From Shewanella sp. MTB7 (lineage in GTDB: Bacteria; Pseudomonadota; Gammaproteobacteria; Enterobacterales; Shewanellaceae), in assembly GCF_027571385.1 (NCBI RefSeq), contig NZ_CP085636.1:3786001-3850000 (forward strand): a stretch of DNA of 64,000 nt. Direction: 5' to 3'. The translations under genes and the position numbers were made by a program. The notes beneath the pieces were generated by a model. The model searched no databases, was not told the DNA's origin, and worked only from the letters and a program-made list of their open reading frames with translations. Positions within the stretch are counted from its first letter, which is position 1. The number at the start of each line of letters is the position of its first letter. Shown piece after piece: positions 41,047 through 51,535 of the stretch.

Positions 41047-42351
41047 TTATCTTTCCCAGTATGCTTCTTCCAAACTGTCTTCACGCTCAGGCAAACCACT
41101 GGACAAACGTGGACTATGTTGCGCTAACACTTCATAAGCGACGCGATTAGCATACTTACACACTTGTGAGAATGATGAATAACATAGACCATCACGTTTA
41201 TGCTTACTTGATCCCGGCACGTTCGCCTTATGGAACGTATTAGAAGCTAAATCATGAAGCAGTGCGGCTAAGGCACCATCACCAGCGCCATTAGTGTTAC
41301 GTATCTTCTCTGGGCCACCCATGTAAGGTGAGATATGGGCATACACCTTAATTGGAGTGTCACATGCCGACTTTAACTTAGGGCGAGAAAATTCGTAACG
41401 ATTAAACTCAGGGATCATACCGGGCAATAAAGTATGAGTCGTTTCACGCTTTTCAGAGTCATCCGTGTAACCCGCCATGTATAAACCCAACGCACCTGCA
41501 GTCGTTAATACGAGATCACATAACTCAAGTGCTGTTTCACTTGCTTGAAGCGGATCTTTAAAACCAGTTAGTGCTTCACCTTCATCTTCATTCATCGCAA
41601 GAATGGTGACGTTCTCTTCAATAAACTTTTTCCACCACAGAGGATCGCTCTCAATTAAAAAGCGTGTACCTAAGGTTAATACCACAGGAACCTCTGCCTC
41701 TTTAGCATACTCAATCGCTTTTAATGCAGCAGCAGAGATCTGATCACCATCGCTGGCTCTCATTAAATAAGCTGTTAAAACCAGAGCTGAAGCGCCTTGA
41801 ACTACTTCTTTATTAATAAACTCAGGGCTAAGCTTATCCATCGAACCTTTACTAATTGCAAAAGTCCGCTCACCACACTCAGAGATAAGCGTAAAACAAC
41901 GGCCTATTGGACCTTCTACCGGTTGCAAATAGTTAAGATCAACTTTAGAAGAGGTATTGCAAAGGTAACGGTAAGCATAGCTGCCGACTTCGATATTTTT
42001 GCTCATCACACCAAATAATACTGATCTGTCATCTGCAAGAATAGAGTAGTTGTGAACCGTATTACCAATCGTACCACCAGCAAATTCATCACTGATTAAC
42101 TGCAGACTCTTTAACTCTGAATATAAAGTGTGAGCAGTCTCATCATCGATTAAGGTTGAATTACCTTTAGGTAAGTCATAACGAGCAAGCATTTCATCAG
42201 CAACTTTAGCTTCAATATCAACCAAAGTTTGATCTATACCAGTAACGTACGTTGGAAACCGCTTAGGTTGCTGAGTGAGTTGCGCCAACAATGGGTCACG
42301 ATTTTGTACAGGAAAGTAATGCTTTGACTTTCGTTGACCTGGAAACTTCAT
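41047..42351 (-). CDS. gsk: Inosine-guanosine kinase
   Basis: PfkB-family kinase that salvages guanosine and inosine to nucleotides. From the ATG at 42351 it is 434 residues and begins MKFPGQRKSKHYFPVQNRDP, matching E. coli Gsk; an upstream in-frame ATG at 42441 is not supported. Family motifs include FAGGTIGNTVHNYS near the N-terminus, LAMNEDEGEALTG and the anion-hole/catalytic base region NTNGAGDGALAALLHD with the conserved GAGD. It ends PEREDSLEEAYWER as in E. coli. The gene follows adk in the order adk-gsk. Confidence 0.95.
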   Translation of the reverse strand: MKFPGQRKSKHYFPVQNRDPLLAQLTQQPKRFPTYVTGIDQTLVDIEAKVADEMLARYDLPKGNSTLIDDETAHTLYSELKSLQLISDEFAGGTIGNTVHNYSILADDRSVLFGVMSKNIEVGSYAYRYLCNTSSKVDLNYLQPVEGPIGRCFTLISECGERTFAISKGSMDKLSPEFINKEVVQGASALVLTAYLMRASDGDQISAAALKAIEYAKEAEVPVVLTLGTRFLIESDPLWWKKFIEENVTILAMNEDEGEALTGFKDPLQASETALELCDLVLTTAGALGLYMAGYTDDSEKRETTHTLLPGMIPEFNRYEFSRPKLKSACDTPIKVYAHISPYMGGPEKIRNTNGAGDGALAALLHDLASNTFHKANVPGSSKHKRDGLCYSSFSQVCKYANRVAYEVLAQHSPRLSSGLPEREDSLEEAYWER

Positions 42352-42455
42352 GTAATGCTCTCGTTGAATGGTAACGGATTCACCCAAAGCCACAATACAC
42401 CCGCTAAGCCCGTTACAGAAGGCAAAAGTGAACATCGACACTGTGGCTTGGATTA

Positions 42456-42484
42456 AATACCTGATAAGAAAAGTATCAGGTATT
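42456..42484. repeat. Perfect inverted repeat in the gsk leader
   Basis: AATACCTGATA / TATCAGGTATT, an 11-base perfect inverted repeat with a 7-base loop, 105 bases upstream of gsk. No T-tract follows on either strand, so it is more likely an operator or a leader hairpin than a terminator. I cannot assign a protein. Confidence 0.5.
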
Positions 42485-42644
42485 AAGACAATTAAATATT
42501 TATATTTGCTTCAATGCTTGAGAGCCAATATAAATGGCGGCAGATACTAACACAAACAGCGAAATTCACCAGAACCTAGGTCAAGTTTTACCTATTCACC
42601 TCATGAAAGGCTATCAAATTACATTAAATTATCTTTGCCCAATA

Positions 42645-42674
42645 AAAAAGCCCGCTCAAGTAAGCGGACTTTTT
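42645..42674 (-). terminator. Intrinsic terminator after adk
   Basis: AAAAAGCCCGCT / AGCGGACTTTTT around CAAGTA, with one mismatch in the stem; on the minus strand it ends in a T-run. It lies 43 bases past the adk stop, so gsk is transcribed from its own promoter or by read-through. Confidence 0.85.
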
Positions 42675-42717
42675 AAATGAGTGTTTGCTCATTAAATACG
42701 TGTAATTGAAGTAAGGC

Positions 42718-43449
<732 letters not shown>

Positions 43450-43558
43450 TTAAGCCAGATAATCATTAGACTTTAGCCCTATGTACTAAGAAGGAAATCA
43501 AAACAATGAAATTGGCTAACCTCTCATCTTAGTATTTTATCTATTTCTACCCCTTACT

Positions 43559-44404
43559 TTAGTATAAGAGACTATATAACTTACGACGATATTGGTTTGC
43601 CAGTGTATTCCCCTGGCCTAACGCCGTCAGAATTTCTAAAAATAACTGTTTAGCATTACCGTTTTCGACACCAATATCTTTCGATAACGGACTGAATAAG
43701 AGGGCTAAGGCTTCCTCATTACGCTTTGCTTGATGCAGCGCTCTAACGAGTAAGAGTAATTGAGCAATATTGTCAGGTTCATTGTCAACAAGCTGCTGTA
43801 ACTGCCTAATCTCAGGACTATCTGCCGCATCTAATGCCAAGGCCAACTTTGCCTTCAAGCTTTGATAATAACTGTCTTGATCGGCAAGTCCTACGGTGGC
43901 TAACAGCTCTACAGCAGATTCAAAATCACCCAACATCAAGCATGCATCAGCATAAACCAAAGCCACTTCGGCATTGGCTGACTCTGTGTATGCTTGCTTC
44001 AATAGTACTAAAGCAGGTTCAGCATCTTGTAACGCCAATAGGGTTTTTGCTTCATTAAGTTGAACTTGCCATTGAGCGGGCAGATGCTTATCCAGCATCG
44101 CGACTATTTGTTCCTCCTCTTGTTGACCAGCAAAGCCATCAATAGGTTTTCCTTCGCTTAACACTAACGTGGTCGGCATATTTTGAATTTGAAAATAGTT
44201 AGCTATCTCTATCTCATTATCACAATCCACTTTTGCCAACACAAAACGACCCAATTGCTTTTGTGCCATCTCCGTCAAGGTTTGAGATAGCGCAACGCTT
44301 TCAGGACTTTGTTGCGACCAAAAAGCTAAGACAACAATTTGCTTCATCGATGCATCAACCACATCTTGAATATTATCTTTAGTCAGTTCCAAAATAGCTT
44401 CCAT
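43559..44404 (-). CDS. cnoX: Thioredoxin-fold/TPR cochaperone CnoX (YbbN)
   Basis: CnoX protects stressed proteins and hands them to GroEL and DnaK. The 281-residue protein has an N-terminal thioredoxin fold (1-110) and C-terminal TPR-like repeats (about 115-280). At the usual CxxC position the sequence is SQQS (30-33), with no cysteine at all, so it cannot be a thiol oxidoreductase. C61 in VDCDN corresponds to the cysteine that in E. coli CnoX contacts GroEL. It lies between htpG and adk, a chaperone-rich neighbourhood. Confidence 0.88.
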   Translation of the reverse strand: MEAILELTKDNIQDVVDASMKQIVVLAFWSQQSPESVALSQTLTEMAQKQLGRFVLAKVDCDNEIEIANYFQIQNMPTTLVLSEGKPIDGFAGQQEEEQIVAMLDKHLPAQWQVQLNEAKTLLALQDAEPALVLLKQAYTESANAEVALVYADACLMLGDFESAVELLATVGLADQDSYYQSLKAKLALALDAADSPEIRQLQQLVDNEPDNIAQLLLLVRALHQAKRNEEALALLFSPLSKDIGVENGNAKQLFLEILTALGQGNTLANQYRRKLYSLLY

Positions 44405-44470
44405 AACAATCCTAAATTTTAAAGCAAAAAAAGAGGCCGACTCTTAATAAAAACAAGTCATGCCCCATAT

Positions 44471-44526
44471 TATACCCAAACCTCTTCAAGATGCAGGATT
44501 CAGCCCACTGAGGTCGCTTGAGTATA
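44471..44526. repeat. Small palindromic intergenic element
   Basis: A 56-base stretch between cnoX and htpG with near-matching inverted ends, TATACCCAA (44471-44479) and TTGAGTATA (44518-44526, 8 of 9 paired), and an interior with CTTCAAGATGCAGGATTCAG. A fragment of the same motif, TATACCCAAGCTACT, occurs at 51516-51530. From memory, similar TATACCCAAG...AAGATGC strings are frequent in Shewanella and Vibrio intergenic regions, so this may be a dispersed REP/MITE-like repeat. Confidence 0.4.
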
Positions 44527-44544
44527 TTTCAATTAAAAAACAAT

Positions 44545-46461
44545 TTATTTTAATTGAGCTAAAAGCATCTGGTTCATCAACTTAATGAATGCTGAAGGAT
44601 CAGCCAAACTGCCTTTTTCTGAAAGCTGAGCTTGTTGAAGAAGCAACTCGCTCCACTGAGCAAATAACGTTTCATCCTGCTCATCGTTTAGACGAGACAC
44701 CAGTGGATGCTCAGGGTTAATCTCAAAAGTAGGCTTACTTTCAGGAACTGACTGACCAGCCGCTTCCATTAACTTAACCATCTGTGTTGACATTTCACCG
44801 TCACCAGCAACCACACACGCAGGAGTGTCGGTCAAACGCGTTGTCACTTTAACCGTTGACACTTTATCACCAAGTGCGTCTTTGATACGCTTAACGAGGC
44901 CTTCAGATTCTGTTTCTAACTTCTCTTGCGCTTCTTTTTCACTAGCATCTTCAAGAGAGCCTAGTTCAAGATCACCACGCGTTACCGAATGAAGTTGCTT
45001 ACCATCAAACTCGGTTAAGTGATTGATCAACCACTCATCGATTCGCTCTGACATCAACAAGACTTCGATGCCCTTCTTACGCAGTAGCTCTAAGTGGGGA
45101 CTGTTTGCAGCCGCTTCATAGCTGTCAGCAACTATGTAGTAAATCTTGTCTTGCCCTTCCTGCATACGACTAACGTAATCAGCAAGTGAAACCGTTGGCG
45201 CAGCATCTTCTGTGTGAGTAGATGCGAAACGTAGCAAGCCTGCAATACGTTCTTTATTAGCAAAATCTTCTGCTGGCCCCTCTTTTAACACTTGACCAAA
45301 TTCAGCCCAAAAAGACTGATATTTTTCAGCATCATTCTTCGCTAGTTTCTCAAGCATGCCTAAGACACGCTTAGTCACTGCAGTACGAAGCGCTGTCGTT
45401 ACCTTGTTATCTTGCAAAATCTCACGAGACACGTTTAACGGCAGATCATTTGAATCGATCAGGCCTTGTACGAAACGCAGGTAGCTAGGCATAAACTGCT
45501 CTGCATCATCCATAACAAAGACACGTTGTACAAATAATTTCAGCCCATGCTTACGATCACGATTCCACATATCCCAAGGTGCTTTTGCAGGAATATAGAG
45601 CAAGCTAGTGTACTCTTGCTTACCTTCAACACGGTTATGGCTCCATATTAGCGGATCGGTATAATCATGAGAGATATGCTTATAAAACTCTTCATATTCC
45701 TCTTTAGATACGTCACTCTTATTACGAGTCCATAGTGCAGTCGCCTTGTTCATCGGCTTCCACTGACCTTCAGTCGCCGCTATTGCTTCTTGATCATCGC
45801 TTGCTTCAACAGCAGGTGTACCAGCTTCAAACATCTCAACTGGCACCGAGATGTGATCTGAGTATTTAGTAATAATTGAACGTAGACGGAAGTCATCGGC
45901 AAACTCTTTCTCCTCTTCGCGCAAATGAAGCACAATTTCTGTACCACGATTTTCTTTTACAATGCTTTCTACTGTGAAGTCGCCTTCACCAGCGGACTCC
46001 CATAGAACGCCTTCGTCACTGCTATGACCTGCTGCTCGAGTACGAACTGTCACTTTATCGGCGACAATAAATGAAGAGTAGAAACCGACACCAAACTGAC
46101 CAATTAGCTGTGAATCTTTTGATTCATCACCAGAGAGGTTCTTAAAGAAATCAGCTGTACCTGACTTTGCAATCGTCCCTAAATGCTCGATCACATTGTC
46201 ACGAGTCATACCGATACCATTATCTTCTATGGTAATAGTACCTTTCTCTTTATCTGTACTAATGCGAACTCTCAGCTCACCGTCACCTTCATAAAGCGCA
46301 TCATTAGTTAACGCTTCATAACGAAGTTTATCTGCGGCATCGGCTGCGTTGGACACCAATTCACGCAAGAAAATCTCTTTGTTTGAATACAAAGAGTGGA
46401 TCATCAAGTTAAGTAGTTGCTTGACTTCAGTTTGAAAGCCATGAGTTTCTTGTTGAGACAT
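44545..46461 (-). CDS. htpG: Hsp90 chaperone HtpG
   Basis: ATP-dependent Hsp90-family chaperone. 638 residues with the GHKL ATPase motifs at the N-terminus ([36 protein letters not shown]), the middle-domain catalytic Arg region ([20 protein letters not shown] followed by SRE) and the C-terminal dimerisation domain. The ATG at 46461 has AAGGA upstream, and a sigma-32 promoter lies 49-76 bases before the start. HtpG is required for growth at high temperature in Shewanella, according to published work. Confidence 0.97.
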   Translation of the reverse strand: MSQQETHGFQTEVKQLLNLMIHSLYSNKEIFLRELVSNAADAADKLRYEALTNDALYEGDGELRVRISTDKEKGTITIEDNGIGMTRDNVIEHLGTIAKSGTADFFKNLSGDESKDSQLIGQFGVGFYSSFIVADKVTVRTRAAGHSSDEGVLWESAGEGDFTVESIVKENRGTEIVLHLREEEKEFADDFRLRSIITKYSDHISVPVEMFEAGTPAVEASDDQEAIAATEGQWKPMNKATALWTRNKSDVSKEEYEEFYKHISHDYTDPLIWSHNRVEGKQEYTSLLYIPAKAPWDMWNRDRKHGLKLFVQRVFVMDDAEQFMPSYLRFVQGLIDSNDLPLNVSREILQDNKVTTALRTAVTKRVLGMLEKLAKNDAEKYQSFWAEFGQVLKEGPAEDFANKERIAGLLRFASTHTEDAAPTVSLADYVSRMQEGQDKIYYIVADSYEAAANSPHLELLRKKGIEVLLMSERIDEWLINHLTEFDGKQLHSVTRGDLELGSLEDASEKEAQEKLETESEGLVKRIKDALGDKVSTVKVTTRLTDTPACVVAGDGEMSTQMVKLMEAAGQSVPESKPTFEINPEHPLVSRLNDEQDETLFAQWSELLLQQAQLSEKGSLADPSAFIKLMNQMLLAQLK

Positions 46462-46509
46462 GCATTGTTCCTTTAGTGTTTCACAAAAACTATTTCTTTA
46501 TGCAGTAAG

Positions 46510-46537
46510 AGATGGGGCTTTAATCTGAATTTTCAAG
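46510..46537 (-). promoter_or_regulatory. Sigma-32 heat-shock promoter of htpG
   Basis: On the minus strand CTTGAAA (46537-46531), a 13-base spacer, and CCCCATCT (46517-46510). Both elements match the sigma-32 consensus CTTGAAA / CCCCATNT perfectly and the spacing is normal. Transcription should start about 40 bases before the ATG. Confidence 0.92.
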
Positions 46538-46570
46538 GGACAAATTTTTCGATACATTCAATTGCTTAAA

Positions 46571-46607
46571 AAAAAACCAGCCCCTACAAAGTAAGTACTG
46601 GTTTTTT
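46571..46607 (-). terminator. Terminator after recR
   Basis: On the minus strand AAAAAACCAG / CTGGTTTTTT with an inner TAC/GTA pairing, followed by eight Ts. It closes the dnaX-ybaB-recR unit just upstream of the htpG promoter. Confidence 0.88.
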
Positions 46608-46657
46608 GATGACCGCAGACAGACACAGAGTGAGAGTTCTGTTGTATCTAGCTCATT

Positions 46658-47257
46658 CTATAAGGGCAAACGTCCATTAAAAGAGAGTGCCAATGTGGTG
46701 CTGTCTACATATTCAAGTTCGCCGCCAACAGGAACACCGTGAGCAATTCGACTAACGACGACTTGATGGCCTTTAGCTATATCGGCAATAAAATGCGCCG
46801 TTGCATCCCCTTCAACTGTCGGATTAGTTGCGAGAATCAGCTCAGATATATCACCACAAGCTAAGTGAGCTTCAAGCAGTGACAAACCGAGTTCGTCAGG
46901 CCCGACTCCATCAAGAGGAGAAAGATGGCCTAACAACACAAAATATCGACCGGAGAAGTGTCCTCCTGCTTCAATAGCCAAAACATCAGCTGGCGTTTCA
47001 ACCACGCAAATAACCTCAGAGTGCCCTCGTTTGTGACTGGCACAAATCGGGCATAATTTCTCTTCGGTAAACGTACGGCAAGCTTGGCAATGACCAACAT
47101 CACTCATCGCACTCGCCAATGCAGAGGCTAAAGATAGCCCCGCCTTGCGATCACGTTCCAAGAGCTGAAACGCCATGCGTTGAGCGGACTTAGGTCCTAC
47201 ACCAGGCAAACACTTTAATGATTGAATCAATTCATCAACAAGAGGACTAAATTTCAT
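46658..47257 (-). CDS. recR: Recombination mediator RecR
   Basis: RecR, with RecF/RecO, loads RecA onto gaps. 199 residues of standard length: helix-hairpin-helix [14 protein letters not shown], zinc finger [22 protein letters not shown] domain with [15 protein letters not shown], then the Walker-B-like LSFNG tail. It lies 12 bases after ybaB, the conserved dnaX-ybaB-recR order. Confidence 0.97.
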   Translation of the reverse strand: MKFSPLVDELIQSLKCLPGVGPKSAQRMAFQLLERDRKAGLSLASALASAMSDVGHCQACRTFTEEKLCPICASHKRGHSEVICVVETPADVLAIEAGGHFSGRYFVLLGHLSPLDGVGPDELGLSLLEAHLACGDISELILATNPTVEGDATAHFIADIAKGHQVVVSRIAHGVPVGGELEYVDSTTLALSFNGRLPL

Positions 47258-47269
47258 TTTTTACCCTGA

Positions 47270-47599
47270 TTAAAATGGCATTTTCATGCCAGGTGGTAGT
47301 TGCATTCCACCTGTCACTTCAGCCATTCTCTCTTTTTGATTCTCTTCAACACGACGAGCTGCATCGTTACACGCCGCAGCAATAAGATCTTCTAGCATCT
47401 CTTTATCATCTGCTAACAGGCTAGGATCGATATCCACTTTACGTACACTGTGAGAACCTGTCATGGTCACTTTTACAAGACCAGCACCCGCTTCACCGGT
47501 GACTTCCATACGTGCAATCTCTTCCTGCACTTTGGCCATTTTATCTTGCATCATCTGGGCCTGTTTCATCAGGTTACCCATACCGCCTTTTCCAAACAT
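47270..47599 (-). CDS. ybaB: YbaB/EbfC nucleoid-associated protein
   Basis: Small DNA-binding, nucleoid-associated protein. 109 residues: Met/Gln-rich N-terminal helix ([20 protein letters not shown]), central beta strands with [21 protein letters not shown], and the C-terminal tail [11 protein letters not shown], all typical of YbaB. It lies between dnaX and recR. Confidence 0.95.
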   Translation of the reverse strand: MFGKGGMGNLMKQAQMMQDKMAKVQEEIARMEVTGEAGAGLVKVTMTGSHSVRKVDIDPSLLADDKEMLEDLIAAACNDAARRVEENQKERMAEVTGGMQLPPGMKMPF

Positions 47600-47683
47600 A
47601 GCTATATCTCTTCAATTAAGGGGCTAATAAAGTTGGCTCATCTTACTTAAAAAATAGTGATAATCAATCAAAGCCGCACAAAG

Positions 47684-50203
47684 TTATGACTCAGGCAGCG
47701 TCTTAAAGTTCGACTTATCGACAAGCTCAATGGTATTTCCTTTCAAACTCAACAATTCAGGACTGTAACTTAAGCTATCGGTTTCAAACTCCGCATCCAT
47801 CTCAGCAATCAGCCATTGAATATGACTGTCATTCATTAAGCCGTGATGTGCCTGAGATAGTAATTCTTGATGAAAACGCTGACGTATCTCCAATGGTGTT
47901 TCGCGTGTAGTATCCATCCCCACAGAAACCGTGACATGTACTTCTTTATCTAAGGCCCTACTCAAGGCCTCTTCTAACTGAACGATGGCGACATCTGCTG
48001 ACAAATGCTTCTGATTCGGTTTTAACAAGAGTGCAAGAGGCTCTACAAAATGATGGCACACTGAATTGACTGCCAACTGGCGTACCCGTCCTCCGACATC
48101 AAGGGCTGACATCAAACGATACCATTTCAAATCAATGTCATTTCCCGTCACTGCACCATCATGAATTGGCACAACTTCGAGCGGTTTTGAATCTAGTGCA
48201 GGTTTAGGATTTTTAACCCCTTGAATAGCTGAGTTATGCTGTTCAACCGCCTGACTGAATGGAATATCACCAACGACCTCTTCCTCGGCAATAACTGGCG
48301 TTACGGGCTCCTCCCAAGGTGGCCTATCTTCATTCTCTACCGAATTTGACTTAGCCTCGATTTCAGGAGTTTTGTTATCATCAGTCGGTGTTGCCTCATG
48401 GGACACTGCTTTTAAAGGTTTTCGTTTTGGTGCTACGAACTCTTTGCGTCCCGATTCAGACTTTTTTCCACCACTCTCCTTAGGCTCTTCAGCACTCAGT
48501 TGAGTCAATAAGCTATCTCGCGCCGCTAAAACAGCATCGAGGATGTCATCTTCTTCTGGTGTACTTGCTGAACCAGAAACATTCACCACATCACTTTGCT
48601 GCACTAATTGATGCTTGTCGTCTCCAGATGATTCAGGATATGGGTCTGAATAACCTTCTTGAAAATGTTCTTGATAATCCTGTTGGGCATCAAACTGCGC
48701 TGCTTGAGCATAATATTCATCGGAAACAGCGTTAGGGTCTACTGAATTTTGGGCAACGATAGGAGAAATTAGTGCTTCGACATCATCAGCTTGGCTGGTT
48801 TGAGCCACTGAGTGAATCACCTCTTGTTCCATCCCCTGACTTGCAGCCTGGTTTAATATTAACGCCTGTTCACTGTTTAAACGATCAAGTGCACTGTCTT
48901 CATCATCAACGACTTCTGGAGGAGATACCTGTTGTTCACTTAACTCTTTACGTGGCTCATTTCTAGATGCTTCAACAACTGAAGCTGACGATGTTATGAG
49001 CTCATTGGTTAGTGCAGCACTTGCTTGCCTTGTACTTGCAACGGTATCCTTTGAATTAATCGTATTGAGTTCCGACACTGAAACGATGGCAGGCTTATCG
49101 GTAATCCAACGCTTAACTGGCGTCTCAGGTACAAATGACACCGCCCTGAGTAACGCCATCTCCAGACCCGACTTTGGATCAGGTGCATGGGGAAGATCTT
49201 TACGTCCAGTAAGCAGTAATTGATAATAAAGCTGCACTTGCTCTGGGTTTAACTGCTCGGCAAAAGATTTAATCTGTTCACGATGAATAGAGAGTTGAGC
49301 AGCTGCAGGAGCAAATTGGCTTAAGGTTATTTGATGTAGCAGTTCTAGCAAACTACGCAGCACCTCTTGAGGATCTGCACCAAACGAGAGCACTTGAGAA
49401 GTCACTTGCATAAGTTGCGCGATATCACCTTGGATAAGCGCAGTAAAAAGGGTGATAACGTGTCGTTCGTCAATACAACCTAGCATGGTCTGAACTTGGC
49501 TCAATCTAACTTCACCACCACCAAACGCGATCGCTTGATCAGTCAGGCTTAATCCATCACGCATACTGCCATTAGCCGCTTTAGCTAATAAGCTTAAGGC
49601 TTGGTCGTCAAAGGGTAAAACCTCTTGGGTCAAGACATGAGCAAGCTGCTGTGTGATTTCGTCTTGGGTCAGACTCTTTAGGTTAAATTGCAAACAACGT
49701 GATAACACAGTGACAGGAAGTCGCTGTGGATCGGTTGTGGCAAGTAAAAATTTTACATGTTCTGGTGGCTCTTCCAACGTCTTAAGTAGCGCATTAAAAC
49801 TGCTTCGCGAAAGCATATGCACTTCATCGATTAAGTAAACCTTAAAACGGCCACGGCTAGGACGATATTGGACGTTGTCGAGTAGTTCACGGGTATCATC
49901 GACTTTCGTTCTTGAGGCTGCATCGACTTCAATCAGATCGACAAAACGACCTTCAGATATTTCAATACAACTTGAGCATTGACCACATGGCGTCGCGGTG
50001 ACACCTTGTTCACAATTCAGACCTTTTGCAAAGAGTCGTGCTAAACTGGTTTTGCCAACCCCACGAGTACCAGAAAACAGATAAGCGTGATGTAACCTTT
50101 GCTGAGTGAGTGCGTTGGTTAACGCATGTAAAACATGAGACTGGCCAACCATTTGCTCAAAAGTGGCAGGGCGCCATTTTCTGGCCAACACCTGATAAGA
50201 CAT
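47684..50203 (-). CDS. dnaX: DNA polymerase III subunits tau and gamma
   Basis: Clamp-loader ATPase. From the ATG at 50203 (GGGGAG upstream) the tau form is 839 residues: P-loop GTRGVGKTS, zinc module CGQCSSC, DEVHMLS (Walker B), SRC sensor, then a very long acidic low-complexity linker (about 385-640) and the C-terminal tau domain with HFVEPLALLLKPNQ. Tau here is about 200 residues longer than in E. coli owing to the linker. An in-frame A-AAA-AAG heptamer at codons 580-581 should yield a gamma form by -1 frameshifting (listed separately). The short frame to 50215 starts with TTG and is not preferred. Confidence 0.96.
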   Translation of the reverse strand: MSYQVLARKWRPATFEQMVGQSHVLHALTNALTQQRLHHAYLFSGTRGVGKTSLARLFAKGLNCEQGVTATPCGQCSSCIEISEGRFVDLIEVDAASRTKVDDTRELLDNVQYRPSRGRFKVYLIDEVHMLSRSSFNALLKTLEEPPEHVKFLLATTDPQRLPVTVLSRCLQFNLKSLTQDEITQQLAHVLTQEVLPFDDQALSLLAKAANGSMRDGLSLTDQAIAFGGGEVRLSQVQTMLGCIDERHVITLFTALIQGDIAQLMQVTSQVLSFGADPQEVLRSLLELLHQITLSQFAPAAAQLSIHREQIKSFAEQLNPEQVQLYYQLLLTGRKDLPHAPDPKSGLEMALLRAVSFVPETPVKRWITDKPAIVSVSELNTINSKDTVASTRQASAALTNELITSSASVVEASRNEPRKELSEQQVSPPEVVDDEDSALDRLNSEQALILNQAASQGMEQEVIHSVAQTSQADDVEALISPIVAQNSVDPNAVSDEYYAQAAQFDAQQDYQEHFQEGYSDPYPESSGDDKHQLVQQSDVVNVSGSASTPEEDDILDAVLAARDSLLTQLSAEEPKESGGKKSESGRKEFVAPKRKPLKAVSHEATPTDDNKTPEIEAKSNSVENEDRPPWEEPVTPVIAEEEVVGDIPFSQAVEQHNSAIQGVKNPKPALDSKPLEVVPIHDGAVTGNDIDLKWYRLMSALDVGGRVRQLAVNSVCHHFVEPLALLLKPNQKHLSADVAIVQLEEALSRALDKEVHVTVSVGMDTTRETPLEIRQRFHQELLSQAHHGLMNDSHIQWLIAEMDAEFETDSLSYSPELLSLKGNTIELVDKSNFKTLPES
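48456..48481 (-). promoter_or_regulatory. Programmed -1 frameshift site producing gamma from dnaX
   Basis: On the minus strand: AAGGAG (48481-48476), 8 bases, then AAAAAAG (48467-48461), placed in frame as A-AAA-AAG (codons 580 and 581). After a -1 slip the next codons are GTC and then TGA (48458-48456), giving a gamma product of 582 residues. This copies the E. coli arrangement of an upstream Shine-Dalgarno-like stimulator and an immediate stop. I did not find a strong downstream stem-loop by eye. Confidence 0.85.
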
Positions 50204-50236
50204 GGAACTCCCCAAAGTGTTTCTTTATCAATTTCG

Positions 50237-50248
50237 GGAGCATGCTCC
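50237..50248. repeat. Perfect palindrome GGAGCATGCTCC upstream of dnaX
   Basis: A 12-base self-complementary sequence between apt and dnaX, about 35 bases upstream of the dnaX ATG. It may be a protein-binding site in the dnaX promoter or a small leader hairpin. No known consensus matched. Confidence 0.4.
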
Positions 50249-50312
50249 TCGGATTGTGGCACAATAGCATGCCAATCTAAAACTCGCTACCGAGGAACAT
50301 TTTTACGCTGGT

Positions 50313-50858
50313 TTATTCGCCTTCAAACTCACAAAGCGTGACTAATTTAAGATCCATCTCTTGAAGACGTTTATCACCGCCTAACTCAGGTAAGGAGATA
50401 ACAAATGCGGCGTGCTTAACTTCACCACCGAGTTTGCGAATAAGTTTAACGGTAGCTTCAATCGTGCCACCAGTAGCCAACAGATCATCAACAACAAGCA
50501 CTTTGTCATTTTCATTGATAGCATCAATATGAAGTTCTAAAACATCATGACCATATTCAAGTTCATAGCTTTCAGAGATCGTTTCACGAGGTAACTTACC
50601 TGGTTTACGAACAGGAACAAAACCCACTCCTAACGCTAATGCTAATGGAGCTCCAAATAAAAATCCGCGAGCCTCAGTACCCACTATCTTGGTAAAACCA
50701 TGATCTTTATAATGCTGGGCCAAGATATCTATCGTTGCTCTATAGGCGATAGGATCTTCAAGTAAACTCGTCACATCTCTAAAAAGAATCCCAGGCTTTG
50801 GATAATCCGGAATCGTTTTAATACTCTGTTTTATTAGCGCTAAGCTTTCGTTATTCAT
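50313..50858 (-). CDS. apt: Adenine phosphoribosyltransferase
   Basis: Adenine salvage enzyme, forming AMP from adenine and PRPP. 181 residues, normal length: [33 protein letters not shown] and the PRPP-binding motif [13 protein letters not shown] are all in place. It lies upstream of dnaX and downstream of ybaN, the order known from enterobacteria. Confidence 0.97.
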   Translation of the reverse strand: MNNESLALIKQSIKTIPDYPKPGILFRDVTSLLEDPIAYRATIDILAQHYKDHGFTKIVGTEARGFLFGAPLALALGVGFVPVRKPGKLPRETISESYELEYGHDVLELHIDAINENDKVLVVDDLLATGGTIEATVKLIRKLGGEVKHAAFVISLPELGGDKRLQEMDLKLVTLCEFEGE

Positions 50859-51043
50859 GCCATCATCTTTTGGTTTTGTCCGCTGTCATAGCTGACTTTA
50901 AAAAATCTGCTAAAGCTTAAGCCGCTTTACCATGAGTTGCAACTAGCGGTGCTGCTAATGGGGTTGTTTTGACGGAGCTCTCACAAAACATGAGCTATTC
51001 TCTTGTTTTATTGCACAGTTAAAAGATGACTTTTTATACTAGT

Positions 51044-51427
51044 TTAATCTTCCAACTCAGGGATCTGCCTTAGATATAGGCCCAACCCAATGGCACAACA
51101 CACAAGCATCACTTTAACCCAAATGAGAGGAACAATAGTGATGCTAGCAGCAAAACTCAAGCCACTGACAATATATGCTTTCCTCTTTAATCCTTTGCGC
51201 ATAGCTCGTTTCTTTTCCCAATCAGCCAGCGCCTCTGAAAACCAAGGATGGTTCATTAGCCACTGATGTAAACGCTCACTCGATCGCGCAAAACAAAAAG
51301 CGGCTAATAGGATAAATGGCACTGTAGGTAAGATGGGTAACGGTATCCCAAGTAACCCTAACGCTAAGCTACACAATCCACAAATAAGATATAACCCACG
51401 CTTAAATACCATCACCGCCCTCAACAT
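51044..51427 (-). CDS. ybaN: DUF454 inner-membrane protein YbaN
   Basis: A 127-residue membrane protein with two hydrophobic segments at each end. The DUF454 motif GLLGIPLPILPTVPFILLAA followed by FCFARSSERLHQWLMNHPWF is unmistakable. Function unknown; a pairing with apt is conserved in gammaproteobacteria. Confidence 0.9.
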   Translation of the reverse strand: MLRAVMVFKRGLYLICGLCSLALGLLGIPLPILPTVPFILLAAFCFARSSERLHQWLMNHPWFSEALADWEKKRAMRKGLKRKAYIVSGLSFAASITIVPLIWVKVMLVCCAIGLGLYLRQIPELED

Positions 51428-51493
51428 ACCTAGTTACTTTCTAATGCAGTAATATAAACTTTACTATAAACACTGAGAATATACACAAAAAAA

Positions 51494-51509
51494 CCACTCT
51501 AAAGAGTGG
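51494..51509 (-). terminator. Intrinsic terminator of the small FNR-linked transcript
   Basis: CCACTCT-AA-AGAGTGG, followed on the minus strand by seven Ts. It lies 27 bases past the TAA at 51538-51536, the likely end of the small frame-disrupted gene. Confidence 0.8.
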
Positions 51510-51535
51510 CTAGTATATACCCAAGCTACTGATAA

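Noticed and set aside
42352..42441. N-terminal extension of inosine-guanosine kinase
   Set aside because: MKFPGQRKSKHYF matches the known start; the upstream part has no similarity.
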